From the NCBI GenBank assembly GCA_030535375.1, contig JAUNJB010000012.1, positions 1 to 33,456 on the forward strand: 33,456 bases of DNA. Reading direction: 5' to 3'. The stretch comes from Clostridia bacterium. GTDB taxonomy: Bacteria > Bacillota > Clostridia > Christensenellales > Aristaeellaceae. Position numbers and translations under genes: made by a program. Below are positions 25,175-32,788 of the stretch, in pieces; position 1 is the stretch's first letter, and each line of letters begins with the position of its first letter. The notes below the pieces were generated by a model. The model searched no databases. It was not told the origin of the DNA and saw only the letters and a list, made by a program, of their open reading frames with translations.

Positions 25175-26113
25175 TCAGCGAACGACATTTACCGGCACGC
25201 CCTCCAGATATGCCCTCAGGTTGCTCACCGCAATGCTCATCAGCCTCTCCCGGCTCTCCCTGGGCGCCCACGCGATATGCGGCGTAATCAGGCAATTGTC
25301 CATTCCCAAAAGGGGATTCGACGATAGAATGGGTTCCTGCCGAACAACATCCAACGCCGCACAGTACACCTTTCCGCTCAAAAGGGCATCCCGCAAGTCT
25401 TCCTCATCGATGAGCTGGCCCCGCGCCGTATTGATCAGAATCACGCCGTCCTTCATCCGGGAAAATGCCGCGCGGTTTATGATGCCGTCCACCGCCAAAG
25501 AATATGGGCAATGCAGCGTGATCACGTCGCTGCTGCGCAGCAAGGTATCCAGATCCGTGCAGCAATCATCCCTGACATAAGCGTCATAAGCGAGCACCCG
25601 CATGCCAAAGGCACGTGCAATCTGCGCAGTCGCCTTGCCAATGCGTCCATAGCCAATGATGCCCATCGTTTTTCCTGACAGCTCCATCAATGGATAATCC
25701 CAGAAGCAAAAATCTCTTCCGTTGGTCCAGCGGCCTTGCTGCACCTGCTGATTGTGATGCTCCACCCGATGACATACCGCCAGCAGCAGCGCAAACACAT
25801 ATTGAGCAACAGCTGTCGTTCCGTACGTCGGAATGTTGGTCACCACAATTCCGCGTTCAGAAGCCGCCTGAATATCCACGACATTATATCCGGTCGCCAG
25901 CACACCGATATATTTCAGACCGGGCGCAGACACAATCGTCTCCCGCAGGAGCGGCGTTTTATTCGTAAGAACAACCTCCGCATCGTCTATACGGCTGATT
26001 ATTTCCTCCCGTTCGGTGTGATCATAACAGATCACCTCTCCCAGTTCTGCAAGCGGCGCCCAGCTCAAATCTCCGGGATTGAGTGTATATCCATCCAGAA
26101 CAACGATTTTCAT
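25175..26113 (-). CDS. D-2-hydroxyacid dehydrogenase (NAD-dependent)
   Basis: 312 residues, typical length. The catalytic domain halves flank a Rossmann fold with MGIIGYGRIGKATAQIARAF at 150-169 and an acidic D177 after the second strand, which favours NAD over NADP. Catalytic residues are R231 (INTARGQLIDEEDL), E260 (VRQEP) and H279 (TPHIAWAPRE). The overall pattern is closest to glycerate/hydroxypyruvate-type reductases, which interconvert 2-oxo acids and D-2-hydroxy acids. ATG at 26113 follows AGGAGGGTGAGAAT. It lies 15 bases after the FAD oxidoreductase gene, so the two are one operon. It may oxidise or reduce an acid that the neighbouring enzymes make. Confidence 0.9.
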   Translation of the reverse strand: MKIVVLDGYTLNPGDLSWAPLAELGEVICYDHTEREEIISRIDDAEVVLTNKTPLLRETIVSAPGLKYIGVLATGYNVVDIQAASERGIVVTNIPTYGTTAVAQYVFALLLAVCHRVEHHNQQVQQGRWTNGRDFCFWDYPLMELSGKTMGIIGYGRIGKATAQIARAFGMRVLAYDAYVRDDCCTDLDTLLRSSDVITLHCPYSLAVDGIINRAAFSRMKDGVILINTARGQLIDEEDLRDALLSGKVYCAALDVVRQEPILSSNPLLGMDNCLITPHIAWAPRESRERLMSIAVSNLRAYLEGVPVNVVR

Positions 26114-26128
26114 ATTCTCACCCTCCTG

Positions 26129-27436
26129 TCAGGACAGCCGAACATTGTTCTTCACCAATTCGGCCTGTATCCGCTCAACGCCGATCTCCCTTGGATGCAT
26201 TCCCTTCATCGCGGCAAGTGCAGCCGCCGTTCCCGCCGCTTGTCCCGTAGCCGTGCAGCACACCATCATACGCACAGTCTGCACTGCATCACTCTCGCAT
26301 CCCGCACATCTGCCCGAGACAAGCAGATTATCGATTCCCACCGGGACAATCATTCTGTAGGGCAATTCAAAGTGACTGTCATCGCGTGAGATCACCTCTC
26401 CATCGATAAAACGCGTAAAGACACCGATACTATCCGAGAATCTCCCGTTCTCCATGACATCCCTGCGGGTCACATTGTACTCGCAGTTGATTCTGCGCGT
26501 CTCACGGATACCGATCTGGAAAGCAAACGAACGCAGATAGCAATGCGCCAAACCCATCTCCGAGCCGAATTCCCGCATGGCCTCGATCGCCTCCATCGCC
26601 TGGCGTCTGCCGCTGATTTCCGCCCTCGTCAAATCCCAAACATCGACCCCGTTCACGCCAAATTCCCGTGTAATATTCAGGCTCGTAAAGTCTCCCGACG
26701 GGGTCAGGGTCTTCCATGCGCCGCCTTCCCTGCTGTACGGCCATTTTCCAGCCTGCTGCGCCATCTTGAAGACCTTTTTCAGCCCATGTGTTTCGGGCTC
26801 AGTCATCTCCTTATGCGCTTCCACATAACGTGTAAACATTTCCACGTCAACGCCGCCCACGCCAAACACCATGGTAACGGGCAATACATCGTAAGGCTCC
26901 TTGTTTCCAATGTGATACCCGGCTCCCGCCAACGACGCCACATCGCCATCGCCCGTCGCATCGACGACGCATTTGGCCATCACCGCTGCACGACCGGATT
27001 TGCTCTCAAAGATCACGCCTCGAACCTCATTCCCCTCCTTCACGGTGCCGACGGCCAGAGAATGAAGCAGCGGAGTGATGCTCTCCTCCTCAATCCAGCG
27101 ATCCAGCATCAGCTTATAGATTTCCGCATTGAAGAAATGACCGATTCCGCGGCTATCCGGCTGGGTTCCCTTCATCTCGATCATTCTCTGTTCGATCTCT
27201 GAGGAAAGCCCATATGCGTAATATGTATGTGGGGTGAAATACCAGTTATAGGACTCCACCTGCCCTATGGAAAGCGCGCCGCCAAAGCACCCATATCGTT
27301 CAGCCAGCAGCGTTTTAGCTCCCGTCCTTGCCGCTGCAACCGCCGCCGCAATTCCAGCGGGTCCGCTTCCAACTACCAGCACATCGGTTTCGGCCATGAC
27401 CGGAATATCCCGGCCAGCTTCATGTATTTTCCTCAT
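26129..27436 (-). CDS. FAD-dependent oxidoreductase (FAD_oxidored/succinate dehydrogenase-like)
   Basis: 435 residues. The dinucleotide-binding motif VLVVGSGPAGIAAAVAAART is near residues 18-38, with the ribose-binding acid in LLAERYG. CVVDATGDGDVASLAGAGYH near 175 and CAGCESDAVQTVRMMVCCTA near the C-terminus are typical of the FAD_oxidored family, whose members oxidise or hydroxylate many small substrates. The substrate is not predictable. I chose ATG at 27436, preceded by GGAGGGCCTT; the in-frame ATG at 27448 overlaps that site. It is divergent from a second LysR gene and probably regulated by it. Confidence 0.88.
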   Translation of the reverse strand: MRKIHEAGRDIPVMAETDVLVVGSGPAGIAAAVAAARTGAKTLLAERYGCFGGALSIGQVESYNWYFTPHTYYAYGLSSEIEQRMIEMKGTQPDSRGIGHFFNAEIYKLMLDRWIEEESITPLLHSLAVGTVKEGNEVRGVIFESKSGRAAVMAKCVVDATGDGDVASLAGAGYHIGNKEPYDVLPVTMVFGVGGVDVEMFTRYVEAHKEMTEPETHGLKKVFKMAQQAGKWPYSREGGAWKTLTPSGDFTSLNITREFGVNGVDVWDLTRAEISGRRQAMEAIEAMREFGSEMGLAHCYLRSFAFQIGIRETRRINCEYNVTRRDVMENGRFSDSIGVFTRFIDGEVISRDDSHFELPYRMIVPVGIDNLLVSGRCAGCESDAVQTVRMMVCCTATGQAAGTAAALAAMKGMHPREIGVERIQAELVKNNVRLS

Positions 27437-27446
27437 AAGGCCCTCC

Positions 27447-27462
27447 ATAATCTAATGATTAT
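27447..27462. promoter_or_regulatory. Palindrome upstream of the FAD oxidoreductase gene
   Basis: ATAATC and GATTAT flank TAAT, giving a perfect inverted repeat 11 bases upstream of the chosen start codon. It could be an operator in the divergent LysR/FAD oxidoreductase region. I could not place a convincing promoter for the FAD gene. Confidence 0.4.
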
Positions 27463-27467
27463 TTTAA

Positions 27468-27496
27468 TTGACATTCGCATTTACTTATCATATAAT
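27468..27496 (+). promoter_or_regulatory. Consensus sigma-A promoter of the second LysR gene with LysR box
   Basis: TTGACA (27468-27473), 17 bases, TATAAT (27491-27496): a perfect consensus. The box CATTCGCATTTACTTATCAT (27472-27491) fills the spacer and has the LysR T-N11-A form (T at 27475, A at 27487). Binding there would repress the gene's own transcription. Confidence 0.8.
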
Positions 27497-27523
27497 GACA
27501 TCAAAAAAGTGGAGCATGATGAT

Positions 27524-28435
27524 ATGAATTTTGTTCAGCTGGAATACTTTGTTGCGATCTGTGAAAACAGCAGCGTTTCCAAGGCGGCGGAAAAGCTGTT
27601 CATCACCCAATCTGCGCTGAGTCAGCAGTTGATCCGTCTCGAAAAGGAGCTCGGCACGCAGCTGTTTAACCGATATACCAATTCGATCACCCTGACCGCA
27701 AGCGGAGAGCTTTTTCTTGAAAGCGCGCGGACTATGCTTTTTGAGTACAACAATGTCCGCAGCATGATCACCAATGACGACAAACAGTTAACCATCGTCG
27801 TGACAAAGACAAAATCCTTCATCACACTCTCCTATCTCCTTTCCCGCTTCGCTTCTCAATATCCTCAAATCAATATCAAAATCCGCGAGGTGGATTCCTA
27901 TCAGGTCGAAGAAACTCTGCATCACGGAGAAGGCGATCTCGGCTTTTGCTACAACGCTGATGACAACGGCCTTGTCTATCACATCGTCGGTGAGGAGCGC
28001 ATTCTGCTCGCCGTTTCCCCTAACCATCCTGTTTATGAACGGCTCTCCTCAGATGGCATCTATCAGATTATCCCGTTTGAGCAAATCGCGGATGCTCCCT
28101 TTATCGTGGGCACAAGCGGCTATTTGCGCGAATACACGCAGGCGTTGTTCCGCGCTCATCATCATCCCCTGCACACAGCGCTTGAAACGGCCAATCCCGC
28201 GCTTCTTCATCTTCTGGTTGCAGCCAACATCGGCTGCGGCTTCGTCGGAGAGATCTCCACGTGGCTCTCTCCAAACCGCATACCGCCCGCACGGTATTGT
28301 CTGCTCGCGGGGGAAGAGGACAAGAAGATGACCATCGCCTTAGCCCACCACCGCCGCAGACATATCACTCCGGCGATGCGTCTGTTCATCGAATACGCCA
28401 AGGAATATCTGGGTTCCGGTGTCCTTATCCCTTGA
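27524..28435 (+). CDS. LysR-type transcriptional regulator (second)
   Basis: 303 residues. The N-terminal winged helix-turn-helix is clear (SSVSKAAEKLFITQSALSQQ, then LIRLEKELGTQLFNRYTNSI), and the effector-binding domain starts near 90. ATG at 27524 follows GGAG at 27511-27514. It is divergent from the FAD oxidoreductase/dehydrogenase genes and converges on the ABC permease gene, overlapping its end by 11 bases. A 20-base box in its promoter recurs upstream of the ABC operon at 31591-31610, so it probably controls that operon, itself, and perhaps the FAD genes. Its HTH differs from the first LysR protein, so the two likely recognise different sites. Confidence 0.92.
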   Translation: MNFVQLEYFVAICENSSVSKAAEKLFITQSALSQQLIRLEKELGTQLFNRYTNSITLTASGELFLESARTMLFEYNNVRSMITNDDKQLTIVVTKTKSFITLSYLLSRFASQYPQINIKIREVDSYQVEETLHHGEGDLGFCYNADDNGLVYHIVGEERILLAVSPNHPVYERLSSDGIYQIIPFEQIADAPFIVGTSGYLREYTQALFRAHHHPLHTALETANPALLHLLVAANIGCGFVGEISTWLSPNRIPPARYCLLAGEEDKKMTIALAHHRRRHITPAMRLFIEYAKEYLGSGVLIP

Positions 28436-29279
28436 TGCTCCCGCTCGTCACACCGGATACGATGCGTTTCTGCATCAGCATAACGATGAGAACCAGAGGA
28501 AGGGAAACGATTACCGCCGCCGCACATATCAGATGCCAAGGCGTATAGCTCTCCGTTTCAAACAGCGTCAGCGCAACAGGCACCGTTCTGGCAGCGGCAT
28601 GCTGATTGAGCACCGCAGCAAAGATATAATTGTTCCATGCCGTAATAAAGGTCATAATGCCCACCGTGAACAGGCCGGGAGCCACCAACGGAATCATGAT
28701 GCTGATAAAAACCCGAAGAATCGACGCTCCATCGATCATCGCGCTTTCCTCAAGCTCGAACGGTACACTTTGAAAGTAGCTGGTCATCAGCCAAATACCT
28801 GTCGGCATTTCAACTGCAGCCAGGATCAAAGCCAATCCGATTCTCGTGTTGAGGAGCCCCATCTTGCTGTACATCTGGTAAATCGGATTGATCAGCGTGA
28901 TAGGTGGAAGCAGTGAAACCGTCAGAACGACAATGAGAACGAGCCTTTTGCCCCGAATCGGCGTTCTTGCCAAAGCATAACTCGCCAAAGAGCCGGTGAC
29001 TGCCACCACAAGCGTGCTTACGCCAGAAATCACCATGCTGTTGAGCAGGTATTTCCAAAAAGGCTGCGCCGAAAATGCCTCCGCGTAGTTTTTAAGGCTC
29101 CATGAGGAGGGCCAGAACTTCAGCGGAACCGCAAACAGCTCCCTCACGTTCTTGAACGCTCCCAGAATCATCCAAAGAAACGGAAACAGGATCAGCAGAA
29201 GAAAGACTGTAAAAAAAGCATAGAGCAGCATCTGCCAGATCCGTCCGGCCTTAAAAAGCTTTGTCTTGTTCACTTTCAT
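28425..29279 (-). CDS. ABC transporter permease (MalG/CUT1 type)
   Basis: 284 residues with six spans; the first is at about 15-38 (MLLYAFFTVFLLLILFPFLW). The docking loop ESAMIDGASILRVFISIMIP is near 175-195. The start overlaps the previous permease stop in ATGA with GGAGGT ahead of it, so the pair is translationally coupled. Its last 11 bases overlap the end of the second LysR gene on the other strand. There is no ATPase gene nearby, as in the other ABC system here. Cargo unknown. Confidence 0.92.
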   Translation of the reverse strand: MKVNKTKLFKAGRIWQMLLYAFFTVFLLLILFPFLWMILGAFKNVRELFAVPLKFWPSSWSLKNYAEAFSAQPFWKYLLNSMVISGVSTLVVAVTGSLASYALARTPIRGKRLVLIVVLTVSLLPPITLINPIYQMYSKMGLLNTRIGLALILAAVEMPTGIWLMTSYFQSVPFELEESAMIDGASILRVFISIMIPLVAPGLFTVGIMTFITAWNNYIFAAVLNQHAAARTVPVALTLFETESYTPWHLICAAAVIVSLPLVLIVMLMQKRIVSGVTSGSIKG

Positions 29280-30160
29280 ACCTCCAGTTTGGTCTTCATT
29301 CCATCATAGAAGAAGAAAGCGATCACCAGGGACACTGCAAACGTCAAAACCGCGAGCGTCGCTCCGTAGCCATAATTGCCAAATGAGAAGTATTGCTGCA
29401 TGGTATACATGGTCAGGCTCGTCGTGCTTCTTCCGGGCCCACCATTGGTCAGCACCTTAATCAAATCGTAGATTCTGAAGCTTGCGATCGTTCTAAACAT
29501 GACAGAAACCAGGAGAACCGGCTTCATAGTCGGAATGGTAATTTTAAAAAAACGAACAATTTTTCCCGCTCCATCGATCTGCGCGGCCTCATGCAGCTCC
29601 TCCGGCACCGTTTTAAGGCCGGATAAGAGCATGAGCGCCATATATGGGGTTGTCTTCCACACATCTGCGATCACCACAGAGAGAAATGCTTCGCTTTCGC
29701 CCGTCACCCAGCTGATGGGCGAAGAAATCAGCCCAAGGCTGGACAGCATCTGATTGATGACGCCATATGATTCCGCGAACATATATGACCACATCAGACC
29801 GGAAACCACAGTCGGAATACACCACGGAATCAAAACCGCCGCGCAGACCAGGTCTTTTCCCCGAAATTCACGGTTCATCATCAGCGCACATCCCATTCCG
29901 ATGACGGTTTCCAGAACGACGGCGACAATCGTAAACTGAAGCGTGAATTTGAGGGTAAAGAGCACGTTTTCATCCTGAAGCAGCTTCGCATAGTTCTCCA
30001 CTCCGATAAACTTTCCGCCCCGGCTGAGGGTCTGTATCCGAAGAGAGTAAAAGCTCGTCTTGATGGTGTTAAACACAGGGTATGCTACCATGCACGCAAA
30101 CAGCAGGATGGCGGGCAGCAGGAATAGATAGCCGATAATCAAGCGTTGTCTGCTTTTCAT
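29276..30160 (-). CDS. ABC transporter permease (MalF/UgpA type)
   Basis: 294 residues, six spans starting with LIIGYLFLLPAILLFACMVA near 8-27, and the docking loop HEAAQIDGAGKIVRFFKITI near 195-215. ATG at 30160 follows AAAGGAAGAGGAAC. It forms the transport channel with the MalG-type subunit encoded next. The 67-base gap to the binding-protein gene contains a strong hairpin. Confidence 0.92.
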   Translation of the reverse strand: MKSRQRLIIGYLFLLPAILLFACMVAYPVFNTIKTSFYSLRIQTLSRGGKFIGVENYAKLLQDENVLFTLKFTLQFTIVAVVLETVIGMGCALMMNREFRGKDLVCAAVLIPWCIPTVVSGLMWSYMFAESYGVINQMLSSLGLISSPISWVTGESEAFLSVVIADVWKTTPYMALMLLSGLKTVPEELHEAAQIDGAGKIVRFFKITIPTMKPVLLVSVMFRTIASFRIYDLIKVLTNGGPGRSTTSLTMYTMQQYFSFGNYGYGATLAVLTFAVSLVIAFFFYDGMKTKLEV

Positions 30161-30183
30161 GTTCCTCTTCCTTTTCGAAAGCA

Positions 30184-30213
30184 GGATATGGGTCTCCTAC
30201 GAGGCCCATATCC
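30184..30213 (-). other. Stem-loop between binding-protein and permease genes (second ABC operon)
   Basis: GGATATGGGTCTC pairs with GAGGCCCATATCC across a CTAC loop; 13 pairs with one G-U wobble. No T run follows on the minus strand. Placement matches the hairpins at 8314-8350 and 20480-20520. Confidence 0.7.
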
Positions 30214-30227
30214 CAAATTTTCTCCGA

Positions 30228-31490
30228 TCACCAGGAATAGATATCCTCTTCGGTCTTCTGCATCACCGCAATTGCATCCTCGATACTCTTTTGGCCCATC
30301 AGTACATCCGTGGTCGCCTGCTGCATCGCTGCGGAAACCTCCTCATAATACGCCGAGTTCGGACGGTTTTTGCAGTTTTCCGCAAGCTCAAGCATACCCG
30401 CCATATCAGGCTGCGCGTCGATCAATTCCTGGTTGGCATAAAGTGCCGGCCTTGCGGGCATTTTGTCGTTCAGAATCGCATTGTACAGCATGGCGCTCTC
30501 ACTGGTCCAGTATTTGACCAGCAGAACGGCCTCCTCCTTATGCTCGGTGAACGCGGAGATCCCGATATTCCATCCGCCATTGCAGTTATAACTTGTGTAT
30601 TCCTCTCCCGAGGTGGGCAGCGGCGCCAGCTTTACGAGCCCAGCAACAGAGGAATTCTCCGGGTTATTCGCATTGCCAATCTGCACTGACCAATCGCGTG
30701 CATAGAGCAGCTGACCTGCAAAGAGCGCCGCCCGCACATCCTTGGCAGCCATTCCCATGATGCCCTCCGCACAAATTCCTGCATCGAGCAGTTTTTTCAT
30801 CTCCGCAAGACCAGCCGCCACCTTTTCATTGTCAAAATCAGGATTTCCCTCCTCATCGAGCACCTCTCCGCCGGCATTCCAGATATGCTCCATCATGCAG
30901 CAGGTCAACGCCTCCGCCTGCTGCCACGCCGCCGCGTAGCCATATACATTTTCTTCTCCCGCCATAACCACCTTGGATTGCTCGATCAGCTCATCCCATG
31001 TTTTGGCTGGTTCAAATCCGTATTTTTCCAGGAGGTCCGCGCGATACAGCAGCGCTCCGGTGTTGACAAACAGCGGCAGCGCATACAATCCTCCATCGAT
31101 GCGGCAGCCTTCAAGCGCTCCCTCGGAAAACACCGAAAGCTCCTCCTGGGTGAACTCATCGTCGAGCTGGGCAAGCCATCCCGCGGAGACGAATGTTTCC
31201 GGCCATGTACAATCCACGATGAATACATCCATGCTGCTATCGTGAGACTGCAGAATGGTGCTGAGCTGCTGCATCCGATCCGTCGATCCTGCCGGCATTT
31301 CAACCAAATCAACGTGAATCCACGGATACAGCGCCTCAAATTCCGCAAGTCTTGCCTCGTTTGCACCGTTCGTCGCATTCTCTGTGTAAAGACACAGCGT
31401 CACCTCCTCGTGCTCCTCCGCAACAGCTAGCTGCAAGCACAACATCAAAGCCATCAACGCCGTCAACAAAACCTTCAGACTTCTACGCAT
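30228..31490 (-). CDS. ABC transporter solute-binding protein (family 1 type)
   Basis: 420 residues with a signal peptide (RRSLKVLLTALMALMLCLQLAVA) and a mature part beginning EEHEEVTLCLYTENATNGANEARLAEFEA, a typical start of sugar/glycerol-3-phosphate-type binding proteins. Further family signs are DVFIVDCTWPETFVSAGWLA near 95-115 and a C-terminal EAVLLVKYWTSE helix. I chose ATG at 31490, preceded by AAGGAGGACGACCCC; an in-frame ATG at 31508 overlaps that site. It leads the second ABC operon, under a TTGACA/TACAAT promoter with a LysR box upstream. Cargo unknown, but coregulation by the second LysR protein would tie it to the FAD oxidoreductase genes. Confidence 0.9.
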   Translation of the reverse strand: MRRSLKVLLTALMALMLCLQLAVAEEHEEVTLCLYTENATNGANEARLAEFEALYPWIHVDLVEMPAGSTDRMQQLSTILQSHDSSMDVFIVDCTWPETFVSAGWLAQLDDEFTQEELSVFSEGALEGCRIDGGLYALPLFVNTGALLYRADLLEKYGFEPAKTWDELIEQSKVVMAGEENVYGYAAAWQQAEALTCCMMEHIWNAGGEVLDEEGNPDFDNEKVAAGLAEMKKLLDAGICAEGIMGMAAKDVRAALFAGQLLYARDWSVQIGNANNPENSSVAGLVKLAPLPTSGEEYTSYNCNGGWNIGISAFTEHKEEAVLLVKYWTSESAMLYNAILNDKMPARPALYANQELIDAQPDMAGMLELAENCKNRPNSAYYEEVSAAMQQATTDVLMGQKSIEDAIAVMQKTEEDIYSW

Positions 31491-31540
31491 GGGGTCGTCC
31501 TCCTTCATTTGACAGATTTAATATCTGTTCTATTATCTGA

Positions 31541-31570
31541 ATTGTACACAAACCCATATTGTTATGTCAA
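31541..31570 (-). promoter_or_regulatory. Promoter of the second ABC operon
   Basis: On the minus strand TTGACA (31565-31570) and TACAAT (31541-31546) are separated by 18 bases. The predicted start site is near 31534. An inverted repeat CAGAT...ATCTG (31513-31527) lies in the leader. Confidence 0.7.
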
Positions 31571-31590
31571 ATCCGTAATCGGTTTGATAT

Positions 31591-31610
31591 CATTAGCATT
31601 TGCTTATGAT
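31591..31610 (-). promoter_or_regulatory. LysR box upstream of the second ABC operon
   Basis: CATTAGCATTTGCTTATGAT matches the box at 27472-27491 at 17 of 20 positions, with the same T-N11-A (31594, 31606). Its centre is about 66 bases upstream of the predicted start site, the usual place for a LysR recognition site at an activated promoter. Confidence 0.65.
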
Positions 31611-31903
31611 GAAAAGCCATTTTTCTCAATAGTATCTAATCAGTAAAGAAGATGCCGTCACGACGAGATCCCAAAGAAACCGTCCATTATAGATATGCAG
31701 CATTCAGCGCATACCTTTCAATCTATAAAGGGGAAATACCCTGATGAAACGCGCGGTGTACAAACGCTTCGCACTGCCGATCCGCCTAAAAACATGTTAC
31801 CCGTCCTATGAGCAGGTGCGCTTTCGAATCGCCCGCCCTTTCCAATAAATACTTTCAAACGATGGCCCTCCGACATGCGCGACGGTATTTTCGCTGGAAA
31901 AGC

Positions 31904-31964
31904 TTGACAAAATGAGGATAGGATGGTATTATACAGACAGACACTCGTTCTGTAATGAACGAGT
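31904..31964 (+). promoter_or_regulatory. TetR gene promoter and operator
   Basis: TTGACA (31904-31909), 17 bases, TATTAT (31927-31932). Just past the expected start point is the palindrome ACTCGTTC (31943-31950), TGTAAT, GAACGAGT (31957-31964), with perfect 8-base arms, typical of TetR-family operators. A smaller inverted repeat GTTAG/CTAAC lies at 31981-31996 before the RBS. Between 31611 and 31903 I see no convincing gene. Confidence 0.8.
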
Positions 31965-32008
31965 TTTTCAAGAGACATAGGTTAGTTTTTGCTAACACTG
32001 GAGGCACC

Positions 32009-32626
32009 ATGAAGAAGAACAGCAAAAAGCCGGAGATCCGCCGCCAGGAGCTGATCGATGTCGCGCTGCATCTTTTTGTCGAGCGCGGATATGAATCGGT
32101 CTCCGTGCGGGACATTCTGGATGCCGTCGGCGGTGCGCCCGGTATGTTCTATTATTATTTCAAATCCAAGCAGGACATCTATATCGCGGCGATGGATCAG
32201 TTTCTCACCGAACGTCTGGCACGCAAATGCGCGCTTCTTGAGGACTGTACCCTCCCTTTTGACGAAAAGGCTTCTGCCTTCCGGGCGTTGGTGACGGAAG
32301 ATATCCGGGAATACATCGCACAGTTTCACCCGTCGGCCGGCGACTCGGTGACCGATTCCTCGTATAAGCTGTGGACGCTGGTGCAGATGATCAACCGCCT
32401 CGTCAAGCCCTACGCAGCATTCATCCTTGAGGGGATTCGCGAGGGCAGGCTGCCAAACAACTTGGGGATCATCAAGGAAAACGCTGAACAGTACGCGCTG
32501 TTCACGCTCTACGGCGCCTGGGGTACCATCTACAACGGCCAATTCGCAGAAGGTGCGCAGGCGTTCGATACGCCGGAAGCCCTCGGCATCATCCAGAAAA
32601 TATACCATCCAAACCGGCAGGCATAA
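32009..32626 (+). CDS. TetR/AcrR family transcriptional regulator
   Basis: 205 residues. The N-terminal TetR helix-turn-helix is intact at about 12-60: IDVALHLFVERGYESVSVRD, then ILDAVGGAPGMFYYYFKSKQ. The C-terminal ligand domain is not assignable. ATG at 32009 follows TGGAGGCACC; the open frame begins further upstream but inside the operator. A perfect palindrome between promoter and start codon argues for autorepression. The gene downstream, a small secreted protein, is the likely partner or target. GC content is moderate, like the neighbouring genes. Confidence 0.92.
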   Translation: MKKNSKKPEIRRQELIDVALHLFVERGYESVSVRDILDAVGGAPGMFYYYFKSKQDIYIAAMDQFLTERLARKCALLEDCTLPFDEKASAFRALVTEDIREYIAQFHPSAGDSVTDSSYKLWTLVQMINRLVKPYAAFILEGIREGRLPNNLGIIKENAEQYALFTLYGAWGTIYNGQFAEGAQAFDTPEALGIIQKIYHPNRQA

Positions 32627-32644
32627 ACGCCGGGGCGTTCAAGA

Positions 32645-32678
32645 CAACGGGAGTATCTCGCAAGAGGTATTCCCGTTG
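32645..32678 (+). terminator. Hairpin after the TetR gene (weak terminator or attenuator)
   Basis: CAACGGGAGTATCTC pairs with GAGGTATTCCCGTTG, 15 pairs with two G-U wobbles, closed by a GCAA tetraloop. Only GTTTTGG follows, so termination may be partial and the downstream secreted-protein gene may be read through. I see no separate promoter for that gene in 32679-32788. Confidence 0.6.
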
Positions 32679-32788
32679 CGGCGTTTTGGTGGAGTATAGA
32701 ACGAATTCCGTCTGCAAGCCATTCGCTTCTTTCCTCTCCGCGCTTTCGGACGAGGTTAGAAAATATATTTTTTCGGAGGTAATCCACG

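Noticed and set aside
31744..31848. Small plus-strand frame of 34 codons starting MKRAVYKRF
   Set aside because: Has AAGGGG upstream but poor spacing, no promoter of its own and no known similarity; too short to support.
31718..31978. Minus-strand frame of 86 codons in the divergent ABC/TetR region
   Set aside because: Crosses the TetR promoter and operator and has no clear RBS or recognisable motif.
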